Shown here: positions 6,972-16,057 of the stretch, one piece after another | Layout: the number at the start of each line of letters is the position of its first letter | Numbering within the stretch: the first letter of the stretch is position 1 | Translations under genes and position numbers: made by a program | Notes under the pieces: generated by a model | What the model saw: the letters and a program-made list of their open reading frames with translations, nothing else | Database searches by the model: none | What the model was told of the DNA's origin: nothing | NCBI RefSeq assembly: GCF_000337195.1 | Contig: NZ_AOID01000032.1 | Coordinates: 1-45,740 of the forward strand | Direction of reading: 5' to 3' | Source: Natrinema versiforme JCM 10478 | Lineage (GTDB): Archaea > Halobacteriota > Halobacteria > Halobacteriales > Natrialbaceae | Length of the DNA stretch: 45,740 nt

Positions 6972-8669
6972 CTACTCGGGTCGCTCCGTCGAATCCGCGT
7001 CGATCTCGCTCTCGGGATCGGCGATGTCCGCGGCCGGGGTCGGCGCGACTGGCTCGAGACCCTTCCGGTTGGCGTCGAACCTCGAGAGGCCGGTGACGAG
7101 GCCGATCAGGGCGAGGACGCCGAGGGGAAGGAAGACAATCGGCGGGACGCCGAGATAGCCGTTGAGTAGGTAACAGCCGATGACAACGGCGAAGACGGTC
7201 AGCGCGTAGGGGAGTTGCGTGCGCACGTGATCGATCAGGTCCGCGCCGGAGAACGTCGCCGAGAGCACCGTCGTGTCGGAGATCGGCGAGGCGTGGTCGC
7301 CGAAGATCGCGCCGGAGAAGACGGCCCCGACGGCGACCGGCACGAGTTCGAACCCGGTCCCCAGTTCGTAGGCGACCTGTATCGCGATGGGCGTGACGAG
7401 TCCCATCGTCGCCCACGACGACCCCATGGTAAAGGCCACGAACGCTGCGGCAATCAGGATGAGGACAGGCAGCAATTCGGCCGAAAGGTAAGGCTCGACC
7501 AGACTCGCCACGTAGTCGCCCGTGCCGAGCGTCTCCGCGACGCTGCTGATCGTCCACGCGAGCACGAGGATCGTCACCGCCGTCAGCATGATGCCGAAGC
7601 CGTCGATGACGGTGTCGACCCCGTCGCCGATATCGAACAGGCCGTAGGCGATCCCGATCGCGATCGCCGACACGACCATGGCGGACGAACCCCAGGTCAG
7701 CGCCGTGGCGAAGTCACCCGCGCCGACGATGTCGATCAGGACCTGCGTGAGCCCCGCTTCGTCCGCGGCAGCGCCGAACGTCGTCGGCGCTCCCGCCTCG
7801 GCCTGACTCGAGAGCCACGACTGGTAGCCCGTCCAGAAGGCGCTCGCCAGCGTCACCGAGATCAGGACGACGACGGGCGCGAAAAAGGTCCGGAGCATCG
7901 GCCGGTCGGTGATCGGTTCGCCCAGATCCTCCTGGACCTTCTGGAGCGGCTGTGCGCCCTCGCGGTTGACCGCACCGGTCGTTCGCGACCGATGCTCGGC
8001 GTCTAACATCTCGCCGTAGTCCCGCCCGGACACCACGACGATCCCGACCATGACGATCGCCAGCAGCGCGTAGGTGTTGTACGGGATCGAGCCCACGAAC
8101 GTCTCGAACGCGCTCGGCGCGTCGGCCGCGACCCCCATGTCCTCGTAGGCGCTACTGATCAGCGACAGCTGGAACGCCACCCAACTCGAGATGCCCAGCG
8201 TCGCGACGGGCGCGGCCGTCGAGTCGACGATGTAGGCGAGTTTCTCGCGCGAGACCCGCAGTTCGTCGGAGATCTCGCGCATCGTACTCCCGACGATGGC
8301 CGTATTGGCGTAGTCATCGAAGAACATGGCGAGCCCCAGTAGCCACGTCGTTAGCCCAACGGCCCGCTGGGTCTCGAGCCGTTCAGTCGCCCACCGGCGG
8401 ACGGCGATCGCGCCGCCGAGTCGCCAGATGAGCGCGACGCCGGAGCCAAGCAGGAGCGTAAACAGCAGGATCTGGACGTGAAAGCCGTCGTCAGCGATGA
8501 TCGCGCTGACGATCCAGTCGAAAGTCTGTGCGAGGCCGAGGCCCTCGGTGTGGATAACCGCGCCCGACCAGATGCCCAGAAACAGCGAGAGCATCGGTCG
8601 CCGGGTCACGATCGCGAGGACGATCGCGAGCACCGGCGGCACGAGCGAGAGCCACCCGATATCAACCAT
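6972..8669 (-). CDS. nhaC: NhaC-family Na+/H+ antiporter
   Basis: A 565-residue polytopic membrane protein of the NhaC family, a secondary Na+/H+ exchanger that uses the proton gradient to export sodium. Signature stretches include GLAMFFDDYANTAIVG (about residues 112-127), DSTAAPVATLGISSW (about 148-162), FTMGSSWATMGLVTP (about 404-418) and FGDHASPISDTTVLS (about 446-460), with the acidic residues expected for ion binding. About 11-12 hydrophobic segments and an acidic cytoplasmic C-terminal tail are visible. It probably works beside the Mrp-type system at the left edge in sodium and pH homeostasis. Confidence 0.92.
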   Translation of the reverse strand: MVDIGWLSLVPPVLAIVLAIVTRRPMLSLFLGIWSGAVIHTEGLGLAQTFDWIVSAIIADDGFHVQILLFTLLLGSGVALIWRLGGAIAVRRWATERLETQRAVGLTTWLLGLAMFFDDYANTAIVGSTMREISDELRVSREKLAYIVDSTAAPVATLGISSWVAFQLSLISSAYEDMGVAADAPSAFETFVGSIPYNTYALLAIVMVGIVVVSGRDYGEMLDAEHRSRTTGAVNREGAQPLQKVQEDLGEPITDRPMLRTFFAPVVVLISVTLASAFWTGYQSWLSSQAEAGAPTTFGAAADEAGLTQVLIDIVGAGDFATALTWGSSAMVVSAIAIGIAYGLFDIGDGVDTVIDGFGIMLTAVTILVLAWTISSVAETLGTGDYVASLVEPYLSAELLPVLILIAAAFVAFTMGSSWATMGLVTPIAIQVAYELGTGFELVPVAVGAVFSGAIFGDHASPISDTTVLSATFSGADLIDHVRTQLPYALTVFAVVIGCYLLNGYLGVPPIVFLPLGVLALIGLVTGLSRFDANRKGLEPVAPTPAADIADPESEIDADSTERPE

Positions 8670-8812
8670 AGTTACCTAGTCTTCGGATCGCCGGATATTA
8701 TTGATCGTTCCGATCCGAATAGTGTCGATTCAACGACCGTACTCGATCGAATACCGCCGAGAGGGCGAGGTCGCGTTCCGGCTCAGCACTTAGACCGTCG
8801 ATATCAGGCCGG

Positions 8813-9925
8813 TTACCGCCGCAGAATCAGCTTCAGTACGTCCTCGTCCTCGAGGACGTGGTCCGTTCCGACCTGTTGCTGGTCGTGGGCCGCGCTGGGA
8901 CCGGTCACGCGGGCGAAGCGGAACCGTTCTTCCATCTCGCCGCCGAGTTTCTCGATCGCCTCGCCGACGGTGGTTCCCTTCGGGACGACGAGAGGTTCCT
9001 CCCAGTCGATGCCGCGGCCGGGCTTTTCCATGTAGACTCTGATCAGCCCGAGTCGTTCCCAGATCCGATCCTTGAGTACGTCGAGGCCTTTCTCCTCCTC
9101 GGCGCTAATGAAGGTCACCTCCTCGGGATCGAGATCGCGCTGGCGCAACTGCTCGTCGACCGTCTCCTTGTAGTCGGGATCGATCAGGTCGACCTTGTTG
9201 ACGCAGGTTATCGAGGGGATGTACTCTCGGTTGTCCATCAGGCCGTCGACCAGCCGGTCGATCGTGACGTTCTCCTGCAGGTTGACGACGGCGTTGACGT
9301 GGCCGTGTTCGCGGATGACCTGCTTGATCGTGTCCTCGTCTAGATCTTGGTCGGTACTCGAGGTGATCTTGATGCCGTCTTTGATCTTCGGACGGACCGT
9401 GACTTTCGGGGGCTCCTGATCGACGCGGATGTTGATGTCGTACAGCTCTTCTTGGAGCCGGTCGTACTGCTCGAGTTCGAACACCGAGAGCATGTAGATG
9501 ATCAGATCGGCGTTGCGGACGACCGCCAGCACCTGCTGGCCGCCGCCCTTGCCTGCCGCCGCGCCCTCGATCAGTCCCGGCACGTCGAGCAGCTGGATGT
9601 TTGCCCCGCGGTGGTTCAGCATGCCCGGATTGACGTCGAGCGTCGTGAACTCGTAGGAGCCGGTCTCGCTTTCGGCGTTGGTCAGCGAGTTCAACAGCGA
9701 CGACTTCCCGACGCTCGGGAACCCGACCAGCGCGACGGTCGCGTCGCCGTGTTTCTCGACGGAATACCCGCCGCCACCGCCCGACCCAGACTGCTGTTTC
9801 TCGAGTTTCTCCTTTTTCTCCGCGAGCTTTGACTTCAGCCGGCCGATGTGGGCCTCCGTCGACTTGTTGTAGGGCGTATTGGCTATTTCGTCTTCGATTT
9901 CCTCGATTTTATCCTCGAGCCCCAT
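8813..9925 (-). CDS. DRG-family OBG/TGS GTPase
   Basis: A 370-residue developmentally regulated GTP-binding protein, conserved across archaea and eukaryotes and linked to ribosome function. An N-terminal charged coiled region (1-45) and a Gly-rich hinge (47-53) precede the G domain. Motifs are G1 GFPSVGKS (68-75), G3 DVPG (114-117), G4 NKVD (243-246) and G5 SAEE (about 274-277). The C-terminal TGS domain (about 295-370) ends in LKLILRR. All nucleotide-binding motifs are intact and the length is normal. The upstream 217 bp is shared with the divergent CARDB gene. Confidence 0.95.
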   Translation of the reverse strand: MGLEDKIEEIEDEIANTPYNKSTEAHIGRLKSKLAEKKEKLEKQQSGSGGGGGYSVEKHGDATVALVGFPSVGKSSLLNSLTNAESETGSYEFTTLDVNPGMLNHRGANIQLLDVPGLIEGAAAGKGGGQQVLAVVRNADLIIYMLSVFELEQYDRLQEELYDINIRVDQEPPKVTVRPKIKDGIKITSSTDQDLDEDTIKQVIREHGHVNAVVNLQENVTIDRLVDGLMDNREYIPSITCVNKVDLIDPDYKETVDEQLRQRDLDPEEVTFISAEEEKGLDVLKDRIWERLGLIRVYMEKPGRGIDWEEPLVVPKGTTVGEAIEKLGGEMEERFRFARVTGPSAAHDQQQVGTDHVLEDEDVLKLILRR

Positions 9926-10142
9926 TTGTCAGTATGCAACCGGTCGCGCCGAAAAACCCTTTCGAGACACGCGTTGAGAACGCGCGGCGGCGGCCGTCGG
10001 TCGACTCTTCCCCGCGACTCGAGTGAACTCTCTGTGGCCTCGACGCTGGTTTCCCCGACGAATTGGACAATCGTTTCCTCGATTACGTTCCCCTCGTCAA
10101 TGTTGTATTAGCTATACCGTCCTGTGAGGCATGTGATAGCAT

Positions 10143-11777
10143 ATGCGCAGGCGAGAATACGTTACGGCAGTGGGAAGTAGCGTGGGCGCGCTCGCGACGA
10201 CGGGGGTGGGACACGCCCAGACGGGATCGCTCGAGCGGATCTGCCCGGCGGCGACCGCGACGACGGTCGGGCCCGGCGACGACGTGGTCTTCGAAGCCGC
10301 GGCGTCTCCGGGGGTCGAACCGCAGGCAGCCGACTGGCGGGTCGACGGTCCGGACGGGGACGCTATCACGCCGTACGACCCGTTTTACAGTTACACCTAC
10401 GTCACGGGTAACCCGGCCGCCTACGGGCAGTTCGACGCGTCGGGCACCCACGAGGTCAGCGTGACCGTCGACGGGACGACCGTTATCTGGACGGTCGAGG
10501 TCACTGAGAGCGCGCCGGACCCACCGGACCTCGACGTGACGTGTGATCCGGGTCCGGACGCCACGATCACGGTCCGCGACGAGGTCGACGTGACTGCGTC
10601 GGCCGCCGACGATTCCGGGACGCTCCATCGGCTCTTCTGGCAGGAAGGGCGCAACGCCACGTACGTCGACCGGATCGACCTGTCGGGTTCGACGGGGACG
10701 ACAACCTACTCGACGACCGGCGGCAACGCGCTCTGGTTCATCGGCGACTATCCGATGATCGCGTGGGTCGCCTGCTGGGACGGCCGGTTGGCGTCCGCCA
10801 GCGTCGATGGGCCGTCGGTTGTGGCGTTCCAAAACGTCGCAATCACTGGCACGAACGCGCCGATTCGAGCGGGCGAGGACCTCGTCGTCGAGGCCGAGAT
10901 CGACGTCGAGGGCGATTCCACCTATCACGGGTTCGTCGACGTCGAAGCCGATCTGATCGTCGGCCACGATCCGACCCACGTCGACAGTCGGACAGTCGAG
11001 GTGTTCACTGCCCGGACCGAGACCGTCGAGCTTGCGTTCACGACGGCGACCGTCCGCAACACGCAGACGTTCCCCGTCCGCGTCGAGACGGCCCACGCTG
11101 CTTCCGAGACCAACGTGACCGTCATCGGAACCGCAGACGACGGAACGCAGGGCCACCTCGAGGTGACCGGCCTCGAGACGAACGCGCCGGTGACCGGCGG
11201 CGAGTGGCTCGAGGTGACGGCGACGCTCGCGAACACGGGCGACGGGCCGGCCGACCGCGATGTCGAACTCGTCGTCGGCCACGATCCGACGACGGTCGAT
11301 ACGCAGGGCGTGACCGTCGACGCGGGCGAGACGACGACGGTCTCACTGGGCTACGAGACTTATCCCGTCCGAAACGACGGCGAGTTCCCCGTGCAGGTGC
11401 GAACGGGCGACGATACCGCCTCGCGGACGGTACTGGTCTCCGGACGCAACGGAAACGACGGCGGCGAGGGCGAGTCGTCGTTCGCGGTGTCGATCACCGG
11501 AACGAACGCGCCGGTGACCGGCGGCGAGTGGCTCGAGGTGACCGCCGCCGTCGAAAACGTCGGCGACGCCGCCGGCACGCACGACGTGGAACTCGTCGTC
11601 GGCCGCTCGCCCGAGGTGGTCGATGCCGCGAGCGTGAGCCTTCCACCTGGCGGGACGGGAACGGTTTTGCTCGGCTACGAGACCTACCCGGTGACCAACG
11701 ACGACGTGTTCCCGGTGATGGTTCGATCGCCCCACGCGAGCGACACGCGAACGGTGACGGTGCACGGAACGGGGTGA
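10143..11777 (+). CDS. Tat-exported extracellular protein with CARDB repeats
   Basis: A 544-residue secreted protein. The N-terminus MRRREYVTAVG followed by a short hydrophobic stretch and GHAQ is a twin-arginine signal with likely cleavage near residue 26. The mature part starts with two PKD/Ig-like beta domains (about 30-120 and 128-228), then three CARDB-type domains (about 232-340, 342-440, 449-541). Each CARDB unit opens with TNAP and an acidic beta strand and ends with a FPVxVR-like strand. The last two share a 41-nt identical segment, so they arose by recent duplication. It is probably a cell-surface or exopolymer-associated adhesive or scaffold. No catalytic domain is seen. Confidence 0.85.
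   Translation: MRRREYVTAVGSSVGALATTGVGHAQTGSLERICPAATATTVGPGDDVVFEAAASPGVEPQAADWRVDGPDGDAITPYDPFYSYTYVTGNPAAYGQFDASGTHEVSVTVDGTTVIWTVEVTESAPDPPDLDVTCDPGPDATITVRDEVDVTASAADDSGTLHRLFWQEGRNATYVDRIDLSGSTGTTTYSTTGGNALWFIGDYPMIAWVACWDGRLASASVDGPSVVAFQNVAITGTNAPIRAGEDLVVEAEIDVEGDSTYHGFVDVEADLIVGHDPTHVDSRTVEVFTARTETVELAFTTATVRNTQTFPVRVETAHAASETNVTVIGTADDGTQGHLEVTGLETNAPVTGGEWLEVTATLANTGDGPADRDVELVVGHDPTTVDTQGVTVDAGETTTVSLGYETYPVRNDGEFPVQVRTGDDTASRTVLVSGRNGNDGGEGESSFAVSITGTNAPVTGGEWLEVTAAVENVGDAAGTHDVELVVGRSPEVVDAASVSLPPGGTGTVLLGYETYPVTNDDVFPVMVRSPHASDTRTVTVHGTG
11178..11218 (+). repeat. Direct repeat copy 1 (CARDB unit)
   Basis: A 41-bp segment inside the CARDB gene, beginning ACGAACGCGCCGGTGACCGG, is identical to 11502-11542. 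The spacing of 324 bp equals 108 codons, so the repeat is in frame and reflects domain duplication. Confidence 0.85.
11502..11542 (+). repeat. Direct repeat copy 2 (CARDB unit)
   Basis: Second identical 41-bp copy, 324 bp after the first, coding for the TNAPVTGGEWLEVT strand that opens the last CARDB domain. Confidence 0.85.
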
Positions 11778-12605
11778 TACTGCCGAGCCAGCCGACCGAA
11801 CGTGGAACTCGAGGCCGGCCTCAGAGTCCGGACTCGAGTCTCGGCACGGTCCGGTCTCCCGGCGAGTTGCGGTTTCAGACCGGCGGTTCAGGCTCGACGG
11901 TCCACTGGCGGCCCGTGGCGATGCGTCACGACGAATGGATGAACCTCCACGCGTTACTGCGGGAGAGACGAGGAGAGTTGGAGATCGAGGGGACAGTTCC
12001 CGGACGCGTTCGCCGCGTACGACCATCAACGCACTCGACCGAAACATCTCCACCGGCGGAAACGCGAACACGAGCGAGCGACGCGGCTCCTCCTCTGGGG
12101 GATCGTCCGATCGATCGAGGCGGAGAGCGACCGTGCCGTCGTGCGCCGCTAAAGTCGATTCGGAGACGGTCTCGGCCGGACTTTTCGCGGCGAAAAGGGG
12201 TATCGCTGGTCAGCGGTCTCCCGTGCGGTTGCACTCGCCGGCCGCCGGGTAGCGTCACCGGTTTGCCGGCGAATCGGTGTTGCCAGTCGCCCGCGGTAGC
12301 ACGATCCGACGCCGGTCCGTCCCCGATCGAACTGGAACGTGCGTTTCGGACTCCAGTTACCCCGGATGTCGGGAACGGACAACTGTATGTATGGTATCGA
12401 CACACATAGTTTGGCTGCATGGCAGTGTCGGCACCGAAGAATAGATAGAGTGAGCCGCTCTATCGGTGATCGACTCGCTCTTCATCAGTTTACGCAACCG
12501 AGCGCCGACTCAACTGCGCTATTTCCTGCAGCTACCACACCAGTCCATTACCAATACCAACAGAACTTCGATACACATAAACGGCAGGCGGCGGGTGCTA
12601 GCTGT
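11778..12605. other. Gene-poor stretch of about 0.8 kb
   Basis: Only Arg/Ser/Pro-rich frames are open here (for example 11926-12420 minus strand and 11935-12252 plus strand). They lack the acidic signature, so I do not call genes. The right third (about 12360-12600) is less GC-rich. It holds GATAGAG (12444-12450) facing CTCTATC (12458-12464) across 7 nt, and near the end the promoter of the VNG_1110C-like gene. A decayed gene cannot be excluded. Confidence 0.5.
12574..12582 (+). promoter_or_regulatory. TATA-like box for VNG_1110C-like gene
   Basis: ACATAAACG is centred about 28 nt before the ATG at 12606, consistent with a leaderless transcript. It lies in an AT-richer window. Confidence 0.4.
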
Positions 12606-12809
12606 ATGTCGAACGCGTCGCAGCTGCGTGATAGCACCCAGATCGTCCTTCCGCGGGCGGCACTCGAGGGGCTCGAGCCGCGGCTCGACGACGAGTTCAC
12701 GGTCAGCGTCTTTCCCGACGGCGAGGACCGCTGCCGGATCATCGGCAGCCCGGTCGAAATCAAGGAAGCGAGCGAGTTCCTCGCCCGCCACGGCGTCACC
12801 GTGCGCTGA
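12606..12809 (+). CDS. VNG_1110C-like small haloarchaeal protein
   Basis: A 67-residue acidic protein starting MSNASQLRDSTQIVLPRAAL. The pattern TQIVLPRxxLEGL … DEFTVxVFPDGED … CRIIGSPVEIKEASEFLARHG matches what I remember of a widespread haloarchaeal family named after VNG_1110C. The last part looks like a KH-like or AbrB-like small alpha/beta fold, but this is a guess and the function is unknown. The frame is open upstream to 12339; the ATG at 12606 is chosen because conserved sequence and TATA spacing agree. It is convergent with tiaS. Confidence 0.8.
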   Translation: MSNASQLRDSTQIVLPRAALEGLEPRLDDEFTVSVFPDGEDRCRIIGSPVEIKEASEFLARHGVTVR

Positions 12810-12881
12810 TCGGGTTTCCGTCGCGCACGGCGGAATCTCGTTCGGTTCTGTTTTCGAGTCTATCCGGCCCTGGTCTCGCCG

Positions 12882-14213
12882 TTACCGCTCCGGATGCGTC
12901 GGCGCGTCGAACCCGCCCCGAACGAGCGGCTTCGCGATATGCCGACGCGCACACGGCGGGACCTCGTACCAACCCACCTCGAGGTCGCGCTCGAGCGACT
13001 GTGTCGCCTTCTCCGCCGTCCCGGTTCCGCAGTCCCGGCAGCGATACCCCTGATTCCGCCCCGCGCTCTTCATCGTTCGCCCGCAGTCGGGACAGGTCGG
13101 CGTGACCCGCTCGGTGCGGACGAGGTCGCGGACGGCGAACTTCTCCAGTTTGAGCGTGTCGCTCGTGACCTCGCCGCAGGCGGTGATCCGATCGCCGATG
13201 CGTAGCGCCCGCACTCGATCGCGGAATCGCTTGGTCGGCTCGAACGCGGCACAAGTCAGCCGGTCGGGGGCGGTCTCGTTCCCTCCCTTCCCCTCACCGT
13301 CTCCGTCCCTCGAGCCCGCCGTTTCCGGCGATTCGAGGTCGACGAAAACGTGACCCCCGCGTCTGGTTTCGGGCTCGCTCGCGACCCGCCCCTCGAGCCG
13401 GTAGGCGCGTCCGTCCTCGACGGCTCCGATCGAACCGTCTCGGAGGTGGATGTCGGTTCCCTGATTCGTCAGAAATAGCTGGCTCGCGGCGACCGGTTCG
13501 CTCTCGATCCGCCCTGCGACCGCCCGAACCGCGGCCGCCTCGTCGCCGCGGATCCCGTGCAGGATCGGGCCAGGCGTGTGCGGCACGCAGACGGTCTCGT
13601 CCTCCCCGCGATCGACGGTGTCCCAGACCGCGGGATAGCCCCGGTCGGCCGCCGCGAAGACGCTCTCTTGATCCACCTCGCGGGCGGTTCCCCAGCGGTC
13701 TTCCTCGCGGTAGGAGATGTACTCGTGGGTCCACTCCTCGAGGGCCGCCCACGCGCCGACGGCAGCGAGCGCGCCGATCCGGCCGCGGCCGTTCCCCGCG
13801 TGCCACGATCGATAGCCGTGGCGCTCGATCGCCGCCGCGGCGTCGGCCGGCTTGAGGTGGGCGCGAATCGCGCGCCACGCGAATCGCCCGATCTCGTCGG
13901 GAATCGCGTCCGCATCGGCGGCGTGGTCTGCGACGACGAGCCCCGGGTTCGTCCGCTCGTCCGCGGTTTCGGCAAGCGACTCGAGGCGCTCGCGGGCGAC
14001 GGCCTCGGCGCGGTCGGGATCGCAGTCGGTGTGGATCGCCAGCGCGGCGTTCCCTCGCGTTTTGTACTCGACGGCGGGGTTGAGCCGGACGAGGAGGAGC
14101 CGTTCGATCGTCGCTCCCTCGCGACGCAGCCGCTCGGCGATCGTCGCGGCGACGTAGGTCGTACACATCCCTCGCTCTCGCGAGTCGGTATCGTCGATCC
14201 CGACGACGGTCAT
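12882..14213 (-). CDS. tiaS: tRNA(Ile2) 2-agmatinylcytidine synthetase TiaS
   Basis: A 443-residue enzyme that joins agmatine to C34 of the CAU-anticodon tRNA-Ile using ATP, so that it reads AUA. The N-terminal catalytic region starts with GIDDTDSRERGMCTTY (residues 5-20), a TiaS hallmark. The central region includes FLTNQGTDIHL. An OB-fold follows (YRLEGRVASEPETRRGGHVFV, partly quoted), interrupted by a hydrophilic SRDGDGEGKGGNE insert near 300-312. The C-terminal zinc ribbon has C374, C377, C393 and C396. Length is normal for the family. It is divergently transcribed from the HTH gene at 14381. Confidence 0.96.
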   Translation of the reverse strand: MTVVGIDDTDSRERGMCTTYVAATIAERLRREGATIERLLLVRLNPAVEYKTRGNAALAIHTDCDPDRAEAVARERLESLAETADERTNPGLVVADHAADADAIPDEIGRFAWRAIRAHLKPADAAAAIERHGYRSWHAGNGRGRIGALAAVGAWAALEEWTHEYISYREEDRWGTAREVDQESVFAAADRGYPAVWDTVDRGEDETVCVPHTPGPILHGIRGDEAAAVRAVAGRIESEPVAASQLFLTNQGTDIHLRDGSIGAVEDGRAYRLEGRVASEPETRRGGHVFVDLESPETAGSRDGDGEGKGGNETAPDRLTCAAFEPTKRFRDRVRALRIGDRITACGEVTSDTLKLEKFAVRDLVRTERVTPTCPDCGRTMKSAGRNQGYRCRDCGTGTAEKATQSLERDLEVGWYEVPPCARRHIAKPLVRGGFDAPTHPER

Positions 14214-14281
14214 CGGCGGCTTTTAGCGGGGGATCGGGTAACCCCTTTCGGGACGCTGCGCCGCCGCCGATCAACGAGACC

Positions 14282-14299
14282 TGATATATAAGTATATTC
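14282..14299. promoter_or_regulatory. AT-rich promoter core between tiaS and HTH gene
   Basis: TGATATATAAGTATATTC is an AT-rich island in the 167-bp divergent gap. It lies about 70-85 nt before tiaS, so it would give tiaS a leader of about 40 nt if it is the TATA element. Confidence 0.4.
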
Positions 14300-14351
14300 C
14301 CGATACGCGATCGAATCGCGACACGGCACCCGGTCATCGCGGGGAAAACGT

Positions 14352-14358
14352 CTTATAG
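14352..14358 (+). promoter_or_regulatory. TATA-like box for HTH gene
   Basis: CTTATAG is centred 26 nt before the ATG at 14381, so the message is probably leaderless. Confidence 0.5.
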
Positions 14359-14380
14359 GAGGACTCGCTTACAACCCCGT

Positions 14381-15346
14381 ATGTCCCGCTCCGCGCTAGT
14401 CGGCAACGTGACCGCGATGTTAGAGGACGCGGGATTCATGGTCAGTGATCGGTGTGCGATTCGACCGAAGAGCTTCGATATCGCCGCGCGCTGTGGTGAG
14501 GACCTGATCCTCGTCAAGATCCTCGCGAACATCGACGCGTTCAACCAGGCGACGGGCCAGGAGATGCGGCGACTTGGGACCTACCTCAACGCGACGCCGC
14601 TCGTCATCGGCCTGCGCAGCCGCGACGAGGATCTGAAACCGGACGTCGTCTACTTCCGACACGGCGTCCCCGTCTTCAGCCCCGATACGGCGTACAACCT
14701 GTTCATCGAGGAGGTCCCACCGCTGATCTACGCTGCCCCCGGTGGCCTCTACGTCAATATCGACGGTGACCTGTTAGCCGACGAGCGAGAGGATCGCGAC
14801 TGGAGTCTCGGTCAACTCGCCAGCGAACTCGGCGTCTCCCGGCGGACCGTCTCGAAGTACGAAGACGGGATGAACGCCTCCGTCGAAGTCGCGATGAGCT
14901 TAGAGGAGATGTTCGACGCGCCGCTGACGAGCCCCGTCGACGTCCTCGAGGGGGCCGATGATGTCCACGAAAGCGAGACGACGCCCGATGACCCCGAGGC
15001 GGACCCGGACGACGAACAGGTCGTCGCCGTGCTCACGCGGGCCGGCTACAGCGTCCACCCAACGGCCCGGTCGCCGTTTACGGCCGTCAGCGAGGACGAA
15101 GACGACAGCGAAATCGTCCTGACGGGTCACTCGAAGTTCACGAAGGCCGCGGAGAAACGCGCCCGGATCATGAGTTCGATCGGGCAGGTCACTCGGACGC
15201 GATCCGTCTACGTCGTCGACCGCGCCAAACAGGAGTCCGTCGACGGCACCGCGCTGGTCGAGCGCGACGAACTCGCGAAGTTCCGGAACGCCGACGACCT
15301 CCGGGACGTCATCCGGGAGCGCTCCGAGCACGAAGAAGCGGCCTGA
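14381..15346 (+). CDS. Archaeal HTH-type transcriptional regulator (COG1395-like)
   Basis: A 321-residue regulator of a family conserved in Euryarchaeota. The N-terminal part (1-125) has a nuclease-like alpha/beta plan ([27 protein letters not shown]). A Cro/Xre HTH spans about 142-163 ([20 protein letters not shown]). A highly acidic linker (about 195-215, [10 protein letters not shown]) leads to a C-terminal domain (about 216-310) that repeats the N-terminal fold plan ([15 protein letters not shown] … SVYVVDR). Targets are unknown. It is divergent from tiaS with TATA boxes on both sides of the gap. Confidence 0.92.
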   Translation: MSRSALVGNVTAMLEDAGFMVSDRCAIRPKSFDIAARCGEDLILVKILANIDAFNQATGQEMRRLGTYLNATPLVIGLRSRDEDLKPDVVYFRHGVPVFSPDTAYNLFIEEVPPLIYAAPGGLYVNIDGDLLADEREDRDWSLGQLASELGVSRRTVSKYEDGMNASVEVAMSLEEMFDAPLTSPVDVLEGADDVHESETTPDDPEADPDDEQVVAVLTRAGYSVHPTARSPFTAVSEDEDDSEIVLTGHSKFTKAAEKRARIMSSIGQVTRTRSVYVVDRAKQESVDGTALVERDELAKFRNADDLRDVIRERSEHEEAA

Positions 15347-15398
15347 GAGCGCTGCTTCGAAACATGTAATCTCCTCCGTGGTGTCAGTACTATAACAG

Positions 15399-15608
15399 AT
15401 GGGCGCGAATTTCGGCGTCGACATAATCAGCAGACACCGCGCGCTCCTCGTCTGCGTCATGGCGGCGCTCGGAATCGTGTTCAACTACGGAACGATCGTC
15501 ACGACCGTCGCGGATGCAGCGGTCTTCTTCGTCCTCTCAGTCGTGATCGGCTATTTCCTGTTTACGCTGTTCAGCCTGCTCTCGCATCGGTTCTGGTGGG
15601 ACCAATAA
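15399..15608 (+). CDS. Small two-helix membrane protein
   Basis: A 69-residue predicted membrane protein. Hydrophobic segments at about 15-36 (RALLVCVMAALGIVFNYG) and 41-62 (AVFFVLSVVIGYFLFTLFSL) are separated by a very short loop. The C-terminus is short and polar (HRFWWDQ). Codon use follows the local GC-rich third-position pattern. There is no recognisable family; a haloarchaeal hypothetical. It follows the HTH gene by 52 bp on the same strand. Confidence 0.6.
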   Translation: MGANFGVDIISRHRALLVCVMAALGIVFNYGTIVTTVADAAVFFVLSVVIGYFLFTLFSLLSHRFWWDQ

Positions 15609-15662
15609 TCGACACTGTCGCTGGAGAACGGCCGGCGAGGAAACTGGGATCGTGCCGTCGAT

Positions 15663-15920
15663 TCAGGCCGCACCGCTGCCGTAGGTCTCCTCGAGGTACT
15701 CGACGATATCGTCGCTTTCGGGCATGCCTTCGACGCCGTGTGCTTCGTCGACGATGACCGGGACGCCGGTCTGGCCGCTGACCTTTTCGACTTCGGTGCG
15801 CTCGTCGTGTGAACGGGGCACCTCGATGATGTCGTAGTCGAGTTCGAGGTCGTCGAGTTTCGAGCGGACTTTGGCGCAGTACGGACAGCCGGGAAGCTCG
15901 TACATCGTGATGTCTGCCAT
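15663..15920 (-). CDS. Glutaredoxin-like thiol oxidoreductase
   Basis: An 85-residue thioredoxin-fold protein with an ELPGCPYCAKV active site (CPYC at residues 12-15). The cis-proline segment TGVPVIVDE and a C-terminal helix (DDIVEYLEETYG) complete the fold. It should reduce disulfides with gamma-glutamylcysteine or a thioredoxin-like donor, since haloarchaea lack glutathione. The longer open frame upstream to 16271 is Arg-rich shadow; ATG at 15920 starts exactly at the domain. Confidence 0.92.
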   Translation of the reverse strand: MADITMYELPGCPYCAKVRSKLDDLELDYDIIEVPRSHDERTEVEKVSGQTGVPVIVDEAHGVEGMPESDDIVEYLEETYGSGAA

Positions 15921-16057
15921 GCGGGGATATTGCCGCGGAAGACGTATCAGCCCACCGGTTGACCGGGCGATTGCCGGTGTCGAGGCGGTTCGAGAGAATC
16001 CGACGCTGGATCGGGCAAGGCGGTATTGTCGGTGAAAAAGCGGACCGAACTGCCCCG

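Noticed and set aside
11926-12420. 164-codon minus-strand open frame
   Set aside because: Basic composition, low complexity and no motif; inconsistent with haloarchaeal proteins around it.
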